Source of the DNA: Actinomortierella ambigua
Lineage: Eukaryota > Mortierellomycota > Mortierellomycetes > Mortierellales > Mortierellaceae
Direction of reading: 5' to 3'
DNA length: 16,167 nt
Assembly: GCA_016098155.1 (NCBI GenBank)
Contig: JAAAJB010000657.1
Coordinates: 1 to 16,167, forward strand
The position numbers were made by a program, and so were the translations under genes. This document shows, piece by piece, positions 8,416 through 16,167 of this stretch (its first letter is position 1; every line of letters starts with the position of its first letter). The notes beneath the pieces were generated by a model. It was not told where the DNA came from, ran no database searches, and was given only the letters and a program-made list of their open reading frames with translations.

Positions 8416-9565
8416 AGACAGATTGGATGGCGCACCTTTATTTTTTTCACTCCCCTCATGTACAATGTGTTTTTTTTTCCCTATTGAGCATTAAAGTTTT
8501 TTCAAATCCGCAAACATGCAACGTGTTCCAGCGATGTTGGCTAATGATGGCCGCAGACGAAGTATGGTCACCTAGTGGAGGAACTATTATTGTTGTTTGT
8601 TGGTAATACATGCAACAGGGCTGTCGGAATGGAATCTTCTCTAGCGCTGGGCGGAGGAAGTGAAGGTCCAACGTTAACTTGGAAGTAACCCGACATGCCC
8701 CGCATTCCGCGAAACGCGTGCGAACAAACAAAATTAGAATAGTGGGAGGGAGACGCTCTCTCCCTTTGCGTATCGTTTACTGCCGGAGCGGAATGGTTTC
8801 TCTTTCCTCCCCCTCCCACGATCCCGAAATTGTGATATGGGCAGAGACGATGTCGTAGCAGTACTCTGGAATGGATGCTGTTGCGCGTTTGCTGCCACTG
8901 ATGCCATTTTTTACTCTGGATCAACCTTGGCTACACTGGCTGATATCTTCTAGGCCAAGTCGTTAGCCGTTGTGAGTGATGGAGAGAGATACATGAAAAG
9001 TAGATCCGATTATCTCTGTACCTGTCTCCGTGTACAATAGGTACTAACTGTTTTCACTGGCAAGAGGTTGTTTGAGAGTCTGTTACATCGGCAAGGTTGA
9101 CTTGTGCTTTGACGGGTTGAGTGAACAAGATAGCTGTTAGCTTATTATCGTTGCTCACTGGAGGGGTTCATATGAAGAGAGGGCGCAATGGAAGGTGGTG
9201 CAATACCGTAGTGGGGAAAAGCAGGGCTGCAGGCGGAGGATGTTCCACTTCCAGCCGTTGATTCTCCGCACCGCTGTTCGACACACACAATGGTCGGAAT
9301 TGATCACATCATATAGACAGCGGTACTGTACTTTTGTTTGCAGGTACCCACGACGCCCAACAGCAGCAGGTTGTCTGACTTTCTGGACTCTCACTCAACG
9401 TTTGGTGTTGTACATTCACTCCCCACCCTTTCTTTTTCCCCCCTGTTGAGTTTCTTCCCGTTCTTTTTCTTTTTTCTTCTCTTTGCATTACCCCATCCAT
9501 CCTTCCATCTCTCCATCTCTCCATCCACCCTCCCCCCTCCCTTTGGTTGCTCATCCCTTCTACCG
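8416..9565. other. Intergenic between SPB1 and the Nramp gene
   Basis: 1150 bp. The SPB1 3' end includes an ATTAAA at 8490-8495. The middle holds a small hairpin (AGGGAGA and TCTCCCT, near 8746-8764). From about 9420 to 9560 the strand is very pyrimidine-rich with CCATC/CTCCATC repeats, probably the Nramp leader. Short frames on the minus strand (8568-8924 and others) have no recognisable motif. Confidence 0.5.
8490..8495 (+). terminator. ATTAAA candidate polyadenylation signal of SPB1
   Basis: ATTAAA lies 75 nt after the SPB1 stop, followed by a T-rich stretch. It is the common AATAAA variant; no AATAAA is present nearby. Confidence 0.35.
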
Positions 9566-12383
9566 ATGAATCTGCCTTCCCCCGACGAACAGCTGGACCT
9601 TCACGGTCCTCGCGCCAAGCTCCCCTTTGAGCAGATCCCTCCCCACGCCCGTGCTGGTGTCAAGTCGTCCCATGGGACAAGCGACGACAGCAATGCGGCC
9701 AGGTACGACACCAACGGTGTTTTGAACGCAGCCGGCGGATCCCTCTCGACCACGGCTGCCACGGCGCCGATCGGCGTGGGGTCGGGGCATGATCTCTTGC
9801 AGTCGTCTCCACACGAGATAGCTCGAGATCGCCTCGACCCCGGCCACCCCTCCACTGGTGGTGGCCACACTACCCCTCCAGGTAGGTAGTAAAGCGTTCA
9901 TTTCTCTTGATCGCCCGTTGCCATCGTTATTGTCGTTGTCTTGCCCTTCCTCCTACTCTTCTTCTTCTTCTCCTTCGTCTTTTCCTCTTCCTCTTTTGAG
10001 CTTTTCTCTCTCTCTATCTCTCTCTCGCTCTCGCTTTCCCCCTTGTCTCTCTTCTAGCACACTCCTGCAGACTTGTCCTGTCAATCCCACCCCTTCATTT
10101 TGGCCTCCCTGCTTATTTTTCTTGCCCTACCTTGTACAGAAATATGACCCAAACCACACCACGTCCCTCGTCTCCTCACGAATATGAGCAACTCACCCTT
10201 GTTCCATTGATACCTCTTCATTCGCATGCATCCTCGTCTTCCATGCATTCAGGCATCATGGAGCAGCATCGATCAGACTCGGAGACTACCCGCGCCGGCT
10301 CCTCGACTTCCGAGTCTGCTCCCCCCTCGCCAAAGCATATGGGAACTAAAGCGTCTGGAGGTCCACAGCGCCCATTGGGCAGCTACAGCCTTGGCGAGTC
10401 CCACGAAGCCAGTAACGGCCAGCCTCCCGTCAAGCGCCCAGGCCTTCAAAAGGCCATGAAAATGATGCGTCGTTTTGCAGGATTTATTGGTCCTGGTTAC
10501 AGTAAGCTTAAAATGCGAAGAGGGTGTTCATAAAAGTGGTGGTGCGTGGTGCGTGGTAGTGTGTGTGCGAGAGCTCACCCTGATGAACCCTTTGGCACAC
10601 ACATGTGCGTGTGCGCAGACCCTGTTGCTCCCCCACGAGAAATGTTGTGTTTGTTGCCAATAGAGTTCTCTCAATTTGGTGGTAGTCATATCGAGAGCCA
10701 ACAATTGGAGGGGGGAGTTTCTTTCCAGACCACTGACAATAGTACCATCGTGACTTCTCTTCCCCCCCCCCCTTCTTTCTCCAGTTGTGAGCGTCGGTTA
10801 CATGGATCCTGGCAACTGGGCCACCGATCTTGCCGGTGGCTCGCAGTTTGGCTACCAGCTCCTGTTTGTCATCCTCATGTCCAACCTTATGGCGGTCGTC
10901 CTGCAGGCCCTTGCTGTCAAGCTTGGTGTTGTCACTGGCCTCGGTAAGTTTTGCTCACACGCCTCTTGAGACCATGACAGCAACTTTGTTGCCCCGTCCC
11001 CCCCCCCTATTAAAAACGCGAGTCTAACAGATCTCCTTTCCTCTTCCTCACTATCCCCTACACACACCCTTCTTCTGCCTTCTATCAATAGACCTTGCTC
11101 AAGCTTGCCGTCGCTACACACCCAAATACATCAACTGGATCCTTTACGTGCTTGCTGAGCTGGCCATTGTGGCTTGTGATCTGGCCGAGGTCATTGGATC
11201 GGCGATTGCCCTCAAGCTACTGTTCAACATCCCCCTAGCCTGGGGTGTGGTCATCACGGCCGTCGACGTGCTGCTTGTTCTCCTGGCCTTCCGTGACGAC
11301 CAGTCGGTGCGTGCACGCCGTATCTTTGAGGGCCTTGTCATCATCCTTGTTACCGTCGTCGGCGCGTGCTTTACTGCCGAGATTGTCTACTCAAAGCCCA
11401 ACGCCAACGACGTGTTCCGTGGCTATCTGCCGAGCAACATTTTTAGCAACTCGGAGATGCTCTTCCTCGCCATCGGTATCATTGGCGCGACCGTCATGCC
11501 TCACAATCTGTACCTGCACTCTAATATCGTCAAGCTCCGCACGACACGCGAGTTGAACCGCCTTGCTAGCAGCCAGGCCTCCATGTCGTCCACCATGTCG
11601 CTTACCCATGACATGGAGGACCAGGATGAGAGCGTCGTCTCCGTCAAGCACTCGACCATTCGCTCGACTCTGCGCTACACCATTGTGGACTCGACCATTG
11701 CCCTGACATTTGCCCTCTATGTCAACTCTGCCATCTTGATTGTCTCCGCCGCCACCTTTTACTACAACTACCCACAGGAGACCGAGGGCGGCGTGGCCGA
11801 CCTGTTTGATGCCTTCCACCTGTTGTCGATGTACCTTGGCAAGGCTGCTGGATACCTGTTCGCCATCGCTCTGCTGATGGCCGGTCAATCATCGACGTTG
11901 ACTGCGACACTTGCCGGTCAGATTGTCATGGAGGGCTTCTTGGGTGTCTCGTTCCTCAAGCCCTGGGTGCGCCGTCTGTTGACCCGTTCATTGGCCATTA
12001 TCCCAGCGTTGGCAATTGTCCTTATCAAGGGCGACAAGGGTCTGTCGGAGCTGCTGCTGTGGAGTCAGGTTGCGCTGAGCATCCAGCTGCCGTTTGCCGT
12101 CATTCCGCTGGTGATCTTTACGTCGTGGAAGCGTTGCATGACCATTGCTGTGCAGGACTATGCGGACAAGCCTGGTCAGATTGCGTATGGAAAGCTGGTG
12201 GACGACACAAAGGAACCAGAGGTGGAGGGAGTTGACTACCAAGACGAGGAGGACGGATCGGCTCCCTTGTTGATGCACGACTTTTCCAACCCTTGGTGGC
12301 TGATCATCGTGGCTGGCATCATCTCGATCCTGCTGTTGACGCTCAACTTTTACATGCTCGTCCAGACCATTCGTGGCGAATAG
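9566..12383 (+). CDS. Nramp/Smf-family divalent metal (Mn/Fe) transporter
   Basis: Four exons are proposed: 9566-9885, 10140-10501, 10785-10943 and 11092-12383 (710 residues). The last three are certain, because splicing gives an unbroken Nramp core ([34 protein letters not shown]). Metal-site residues are present: Asp235 and Asn238 in DPGN of TM1, and Ala413 and Met416 in [12 protein letters not shown] of TM6. The consensus transport signature [13 protein letters not shown] is at 545-557. About eleven hydrophobic segments are seen. The family moves divalent metals with protons across the plasma or endosomal/vacuolar membrane; which membrane is used cannot be told. A polar Ser/Asp loop separates TM6 and TM7, and an acidic one precedes the last segment. 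The 227-residue Ser/Pro-rich cytosolic N-terminus is long for the family. The first exon is less sure: translation could instead start at 10144 (602 residues), and other acceptors at 10057 or 10070 would stay open. Confidence 0.93.
9886..10139 (+). other. Nramp intron 1 (best of several models)
   Basis: Donor AG|GTAGTA at 9886 and acceptor TACAG ending at 10139 join in frame (aga, Arg107). The intron holds a CT microsatellite (about 10005-10035). A donor at 9882 paired with the CTAG acceptor at 10057, which follows the strongest pyrimidine tract, is also in frame, as is 9886 paired with the GCAG at 10070. Confidence 0.5.
10502..10784 (+). other. Nramp intron 2
   Basis: 283 nt, donor GTAAGC at 10502 and acceptor CCAG ending at 10784 after a C-rich tract. 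It splits the Ile228 codon inside TM1. It contains perfect 8-nt complements GTGTGTGC (10561) and GCACACAC (10595). Confidence 0.9.
10944..11091 (+). other. Nramp intron 3
   Basis: 148 nt, donor GTAAGT at 10944 and acceptor ATAG ending at 11091. It splits the Asp281 codon; joining gives [11 protein letters not shown], the conserved start of the next segment. Confidence 0.9.
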
Positions 12384-12977
12384 GCGTGAACAGGGCGAGG
12401 AGGACCTATTTGTTCGACCTCCCCCGCCGGGGGGAGTATTTGACATTCACTGTTTAGCGGAGAAAGCGTATGTCCGACCCGCTCAATAGTGCGTTATAGT
12501 TTTTTTAGATGTATGGAATCTATACACCATTGGTGTGATCTATCTTGAAAAAAAAATGTGCACGGTCTCCACATACACACAAAAACCCAAAGTCTCAGAG
12601 CTTGCCATGATAATTTTCATTCCCCAAAAGGGTAAAAGGGTGGTGGTAGAAGAGGCTGAGATGTACTTGAAAGCCTGGACGTGTAGGCAGCAAGTTGTAT
12701 ACACCTGCTATTTCCACGCTCACTCGCTTCTTGTGTGTTGCCCGACCGGTTTGCGATGAACTATGGCCGAGCTTTCGATCAAATGCTTTTCACGGTCGAC
12801 TGAGTTGAAGAGCTACACACGCCGCTCCATACGTGCGCATGGTAGACGCAACGTCTGACGCCATAGTGTAACCATGGGTGACGGGAGGAAAAGAGGCACT
12901 GCAAACACAAATCCCAATTTCATCATCATTCAACTTTTCGTCCCTTCACTCATTCCTTTCATCTCTCTCGCAGCTCA
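12384..12977. other. Intergenic between the Nramp gene and the SLR gene
   Basis: 594 bp. It holds the Nramp 3' UTR with a GC hairpin (12419-12436) and an A-run near 12548. Further right is a CT-rich leader ending CTCTCGCAG five nt before the SLR ATG, which could be the acceptor of a 5'-UTR intron. The 74-codon frame at 12535 has no recognisable motif. Confidence 0.5.
12419..12436 (+). other. GC hairpin in the Nramp 3' UTR
   Basis: CTCCCCC-GCCG-GGGGGAG: a perfect 7-bp GC stem with a tetraloop, 36 nt past the stop codon. It would be stable in RNA. There is no U-run after it, and eukaryotic genes do not use such hairpins as terminators, so the role is open. Confidence 0.4.
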
Positions 12978-14305
12978 ATGGATCCAGTTCATCCTGAACC
13001 TTCACTCACGGTATGGAGATACGCGAGGCTAGATGTCTCGAGGAGTATGCTTAAGAAATTGGTGCTCGCCTGCTCAACCCCGATCTTTTTCTCTCTCCCC
13101 CCCCCCCTCCCTTTCACTTCCTCTAGGGCGACCCTGACCAGCCCAGCAGCAGTACACACAGCAGCAGAAGGATGCAAGTCGTGAACAACGGCTCACTTGA
13201 GAGGAAGAAGAAGAACTATGTTTCTGAGAAACGCAGTCGACCTGTTGGTCAATCGCCGTCGCCCGAAGATGGCAGCCGGTCAGAGGCCCAGTATCGACTT
13301 GGCAACATGTACGCCGAAGGCCGAGGTCTCAAGCAGGACGACACCGAGGCAGCCAGGTGGTACGTCATCGCAGCCAACCTAGGACACACCGAAGCACAGG
13401 CAACGCTTGGGCAATGGTACTCTCTTGGCCGAGGGGTGGTACAGGACGATGTGGAAGCCGCCAACTGGTTCAGCAAGGCTGCCACACAGGGGAATGCGGT
13501 AGCACAACGCCACCTCGGACTGATGTACGAGCAAGGATTGGGCGTCGAACAGAGTGATGTCGCAGCCGCGCAGTGGTACACCCAGGCGGCCGAACAAGAT
13601 GATTGCTATGCCCAACTTTGCATTGGGTGGCTATTTTATCACGGACGTGGGGTTGAACAGAGCGATGCTGAGGCGGCCAAGTGGTTCACCATGGCCGCAG
13701 TTCATGGTGACACCACCGCACAGAAGCACCTCGGCTGGATGCACGTCGAAGGACGAGGGGTTGAGCAGAGCGATGTCGATGCGACCGAGTGGTTCACCAG
13801 AGCAGCAGAACAAGAGGACGCAGATGCACAAAACATCCTTGGGTGGCGATATGATTTGGGCCAAGGTGTGGATCAGGATGATCACTCGGCACTGCTGTGG
13901 TATAAAAAGAGCGCAGCCCATGGAAATCGCCATGCGGAGTTCAACCTTGCCTTGATGTACGAGCTTGGCATCGAGGTGGAACTTGATGCGAATGCGGCTC
14001 TCCGATTGTTTGAAAAGGCTTCCAAAGAAGAGCCAAATGCCCATTTTCATACCCAATGGTTGACCACCCCAGAGTATATTGCCTGGCAGAACAGCAGCGA
14101 CACCTCAGACCCTGTGTCATTGCATCGTCGAGGAGCTAACCAAGGATATGCGGCGGCCCAGCATAACCTTGCTCGGATGTACGAGAAGGGTCGAGGCGTC
14201 TTGAGGGACACGAAGGAAGCGATATTGTGGTACAACAAAGCCGCTACTCAAGGGCACACGGTTGCAGAGGAGAGATCAAAGTTCCTTCAAAAGAGGCATG
14301 AATAA
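12978..14305 (+). CDS. Sel1-like repeat (SLR) protein, intact, eight repeats
   Basis: Two exons, 12978-13010 and 13127-14305, give 403 residues. The first exon (MDPVHPEPSLT) joins in phase 0 to GDPDQPSSSTHSSRRM; a start at 13172 without exon 1 remains possible (377 residues). The acceptor CTCTAG follows a long C/T tract. Residues 1-63 are polar and basic (ERKKKN, EKRSR). Residues 64-315 are seven tandem 36-residue SLRs of the form EAQ..LG..Y..GRGV.QDD.EAA.W(Y/F).KAA..G. A 38-residue non-repeat segment (316-353, with HTQWLTTPEYIAWQ) follows, then an eighth repeat (354-389) and a short charged tail. SLR solenoids bind other proteins; yeast relatives act in ER-associated degradation or chitin synthase activation, but this protein shows no signal peptide or membrane segment, so a soluble scaffold is more likely. 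A decayed copy lies 84 bp downstream. Confidence 0.88.
13011..13126 (+). other. Intron of the intact SLR gene
   Basis: 116 nt, donor GTATGG at 13011 and acceptor CTCTAG ending at 13126 after a long pyrimidine tract. It is phase 0 and keeps the frame into 13172. The donor is not the strongest, so this remains a model. Confidence 0.6.
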
Positions 14306-14306
14306 A
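14301..14306 (+). terminator. AATAAA overlapping the SLR stop codon
   Basis: In GAATAAAA the TAA stop (14303-14305) lies inside AATAAA. If used as the polyadenylation signal the 3' UTR would be only some tens of nt long. No other AATAAA was seen before the pseudogene. Confidence 0.35.
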
Positions 14307-14389
14307 ATCGAATCGCTGAGGAAATGAACATATGAACAGGAAAACCCGATATTCAACGGAGACGACTGATCAATGCTCGCATGTGAGCA

Positions 14390-15209
14390 ATGAACAATCG
14401 CCTCCTTGTGTATCGACTCGGCAGAGTGTGCCCAAGACGTCCTATTCAGTTGGGCGTGGCATCGAGAGGAACGATATCCAGGCAGTCAAATGTTACACAC
14501 TCTCATCAGTGCAAGGATATGCACCGGCACTGTCCAACCTTGTGCTCATGTGCCAAGAGGGACGAGGCATTGGGCTAGGCGATTTTGAGGCACAAAAATG
14601 GTTCACCCAGGCAGTAGAACAAGGGGAGTATTCTCGCGCAAAGGCAACTGGGGTGGATGATTGTGGAAGGACAGTGTGCTGAGCAGAGCTATGTCGAGGT
14701 CGTCAAATGGTTCGCAATGGCAGCAGAACAAGATGATGCCCATGCACAGAACAGTTTGGGTTGGAAATATGATTTAGGCCAAGGGGTGGATTAGAACGAC
14801 CGGCTTGCCTTTATGTGGTACAGTCGGAGCGCCGCTCAAAAGGACAAGTATGCACAGCTTAACCTTGCATCGATGTGGGTTCATGACGGCGATGAGGCTC
14901 TTCGATTGTTTTGTGAGGCGGACAAAAAATGGAGAGACAAATGCGCACTTCCACATCGAATGGTTAACCAGTCCTATCTATCTTGGAAGACAAGCAAGTA
15001 TCGACGCTTCGGATGCTGTCTCATTGTACCGCCAAGGGGCTAAACAAGGGTATGCAGCAGCCCAGCACAACTTTGCTCGGATGGTCGAGAAGGGCCGAGG
15101 TGTTGCAAAAGACTCGAAAGAGGCAATGGATTGGTACATCAAGGCTGCCGCCCAAGAGCACGTAGACGCGGGAAACCGACTAAAATTTCTCCATGAGCAC
15201 GTGGAATAG
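14390..15209 (+). pseudogene. Decayed tandem copy of the SLR gene
   Basis: Translated in shifting frames this follows the intact SLR gene upstream. Similarity starts near 14390 (CAATCGCC, then VYRLG matching QYRLG). The reading frame shifts near 14425-14445. A GGGG run (14650-14653), where GGG is expected, gives +1 and a TGA soon after. CAG became TAG at 14792-14794 in YDLGQGVD(Q). About 18 nt are missing after LASMW, relative to LALMYELGIEVELDANAALRLF. A further shift lies near the A-run at 14924-14929. From about 14940 the frame is open to 15209: NAHFHIEWLTSP...YAAAQHNFARMVEKGRGV, including the 38-residue inter-repeat segment and eighth repeat of the parent. No single product is possible. 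Two short open pieces remain (14332-14682 and 14805-15209) but neither has a credible start. Confidence 0.88.
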
Positions 15210-15236
15210 TGCTCACGTTCGTCGGTCGGCCGCTAG

Positions 15237-15310
15237 TGCTCGTGAGGGAGTGTGCCTGTGGTCTGTTGACTAGGATTGTTTGTAGTCGATTGCACATCCA
15301 CAAATGTTTT
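15237..15310 (+). repeat. Inverted repeat, left arm
   Basis: A 74-nt arm starting TGCTCGTGAGGGAGTGTG and ending ACAAATGTTTT. It matches the reverse complement of 15764-15837 with six mismatches, five of them C/T transitions. It begins 28 nt after the last codon of the SLR pseudogene. Confidence 0.92.
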
Positions 15311-15428
15311 TCTTTGGTGATGCTTTTTTTCTTCTTGTTTTCTTTCTTCGTGTGCTTTCTCTCTCTCTTACTTTTGTTATTTCTTTCCTTCTTTCTTTAT
15401 GGATTTGCTGCCTTCGGTACACTTCTTG

Positions 15429-15476
15429 CTTGCTCTCTTCCTTGCTTTCTCGCTTGCTTTCTCGCTTGCTTTCTTG
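15429..15476 (+). repeat. 12-bp tandem array A (CTTGCTTTCTCG), four units
   Basis: Units: CTTGCTCTCTTC, CTTGCTTTCTCG twice, CTTGCTTTCTTG. It lies at the end of the left pyrimidine tract. Confidence 0.85.
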
Positions 15477-15623
15477 TATAATGGAAACAGAAATCAGACG
15501 GAACAGAAGTATGGTAGAAGAAAAAATATTAATCGAAAGATGTGTAATAAGCACAGATTAGACATGTCGTCACAACAGCCGTGTCGCGCGTAATTAGGGA
15601 ATGCCTTATCCTGTTGCATATTG

Positions 15624-15683
15624 CTTGCTTTTTCGCTTGTTTTCTTGCTTGCTATCCGGCTTGCTTTCTCGCTCGCTTTATTT
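15624..15683 (+). repeat. 12-bp tandem array B, five diverged units
   Basis: Units: CTTGCTTTTTCG, CTTGTTTTCTTG, CTTGCTATCCGG, CTTGCTTTCTCG, CTCGCTTTATTT. Same unit and orientation as array A but more diverged. Confidence 0.8.
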
Positions 15684-15763
15684 TACGAGCCAGCGAGAAT
15701 GCAAACAAGCAAACAAGTAAGAATTCAAGTGAGAAAGAAGAAACAATCAAGAAGAAAAGAAGG

Positions 15764-15837
15764 AAAACATATGTAGATGTGCAATCGACTGCAAACAATC
15801 CTAGTCAACGGACCGCAGACACACTCCCTCACGAGCA
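15764..15837 (-). repeat. Inverted repeat, right arm
   Basis: Reverse complement of the left arm at 15237-15310 (68/74 identical). It is preceded by a purine-rich stretch (about 15722-15763) that mirrors the pyrimidine tract next to the left arm. Confidence 0.92.
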
Positions 15838-15896
15838 TGGGAGGGACCAGGCCAACCGCAGTTGTTGTTTGAGTGCAGCGAAAGACAACCCCATAC

Positions 15897-16000
15897 GAAA
15901 AAAAATAAAGAAAAACAGAAAAGAAAGAAAAGAAAGAACGAAAAAAGAAAAGGACAAAGATAGAAAAGAACAAAAGAAATGAAAGAAAGAGAAAGAAAAA
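15897..16000 (+). repeat. Low-complexity purine (A/G) tract
   Basis: Almost entirely A and G (GAAAGAAAAG-type) on the plus strand for about 100 nt. It opposes the C/T tract at about 15304-15428, so the two could pair across the whole block. Confidence 0.8.
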
Positions 16001-16107
16001 AAGTCAAGCGAAAAGTCAAGCGAAAAGTCAAGCGAAAAGTCAAGCGAAAAGTCAAGCGAAAAGTGAACGAAAAGTCAAGCGAAAAGTCAAGCGAAAAGTC
16101 GAGCGAA
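16001..16107 (+). repeat. 12-bp tandem array C (AAGTCAAGCGAA), nine units
   Basis: Nine units; the sixth is 11 nt (AAGTGAACGAA) and the ninth has AAGTCGAGCGAA. The reverse complement reads CTTGACTTTTCG, close to the array A/B unit CTTGCTTTCTCG, so this array is the same family in the opposite orientation. Confidence 0.92.
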
Positions 16108-16115
16108 AAGTCAAA

Positions 16116-16167
16116 CCAAGACGCAAACCAAGACGCAAACCAAGACGCAAACCAAGACGCAAACCAA
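16116..16167 (+). repeat. 12-bp tandem array D (CCAAGACGCAAA), runs off the window
   Basis: Four perfect units plus four bases to the window edge. It joins array C through a hybrid (AAGTCAAACCAAG), and the unit has the same 12-nt length with AAA, CAAG and CG elements in common, so it probably arose from array C. Confidence 0.9.

Larger units (their letters stand above)
15237..15837. mobile_element. Candidate foldback-type element (long inverted repeat with repetitive core)
   Basis: Two 74-bp arms, 15237-15310 and 15764-15837, are reverse complements at 68 of 74 positions and flank a loop of 453 bp. The loop is pyrimidine-rich on the left and purine-rich on the right, and carries two arrays of a 12-bp unit. 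No transposase gene is inside, so it would be non-autonomous. Weak similarity extends outward from the arms (GGTCGGCC at 15224, and the complement of GGCCAACC near 15850). No target-site duplication could be defined, so the true ends are unknown and may lie outside the window. A plain chromosomal inverted repeat is the alternative. Confidence 0.5.

Noticed and set aside
8568..8924. 118-residue minus-strand frame in the SPB1-Nramp spacer
   Set aside because: Low-complexity composition, no motif, and it overlaps the probable 3' UTR and promoter DNA.
10005..10035. CT-repeat as an independent microsatellite feature
   Set aside because: It lies inside Nramp intron 1 just before candidate acceptors, where a polypyrimidine tract is expected.
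15209..15481. Plus-strand frame with hydrophobic Phe/Leu-rich protein
   Set aside because: It is the translation of the inverted-repeat arm and the pyrimidine tract. The opposite arm translates similarly only because the DNA is repeated, and differences between the arms include non-synonymous changes.
15237..16167. CRISPR-like array
   Set aside because: The 12-bp units are directly adjacent with no unique spacers, and the context is eukaryotic.

Overview
The window looks like nuclear DNA of a filamentous fungus, most likely an early-diverging lineage such as Mucoromycota/Mortierellomycotina (an inference, not proven here). The supporting signs are short GT..AG introns with strong polypyrimidine tracts, CT-rich leaders before start codons, C/G-ending codons in conserved genes, a eukaryotic ribosome-biogenesis gene (SPB1), a fungal-type Nramp metal transporter and several Sel1-repeat genes.

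Layout from left to right. (1) 1-462: the 3' part of a Sel1-like repeat (SLR) gene that enters from the left edge and seems C-terminally shortened. (2) 463-1706: no convincing gene, but three abutting minus-strand reading frames may be a decayed gene. (3) 1707-2057 (minus): a 116-residue single-pass membrane protein whose outer part carries six evenly spaced C-x3-C motifs. (4) 2058-3508: no gene recognised. (5) 3509-3949 and 4159-4602 (both minus): tandem paralogous glyoxalase/VOC-fold genes, each with a downstream AATAAA. (6) 5562-8415 (plus): SPB1, the FtsJ-type 2'-O-methyltransferase of 60S assembly, with a 31-nt first exon. (7) 9566-12383 (plus): a four-exon Nramp divalent-metal transporter with all metal-site motifs intact and an unusually long cytosolic N-terminus. 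(8) 12978-14305 (plus): a two-exon SLR gene with eight repeats, followed at 14390-15209 by a decayed tandem copy carrying frameshifts, a point nonsense change and an in-frame deletion. (9) 15237 to the right edge: repetitive DNA with a 74-bp inverted repeat (68/74 identical) around a loop of about 450 bp, pyrimidine tracts left and purine tracts right, and several arrays of related 12-bp units in both orientations. This resembles a foldback-type non-autonomous element.

The genes do not form a pathway. SPB1 and the Nramp transporter are housekeeping genes. The SLR copies and the repeat block mark a fast-evolving accessory end of the window. The most novel items are the repeated C-x3-C membrane protein and the foldback/12-mer structure next to the SLR pseudogene. 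All gene models rest on reading the sequence alone; no database search was run.
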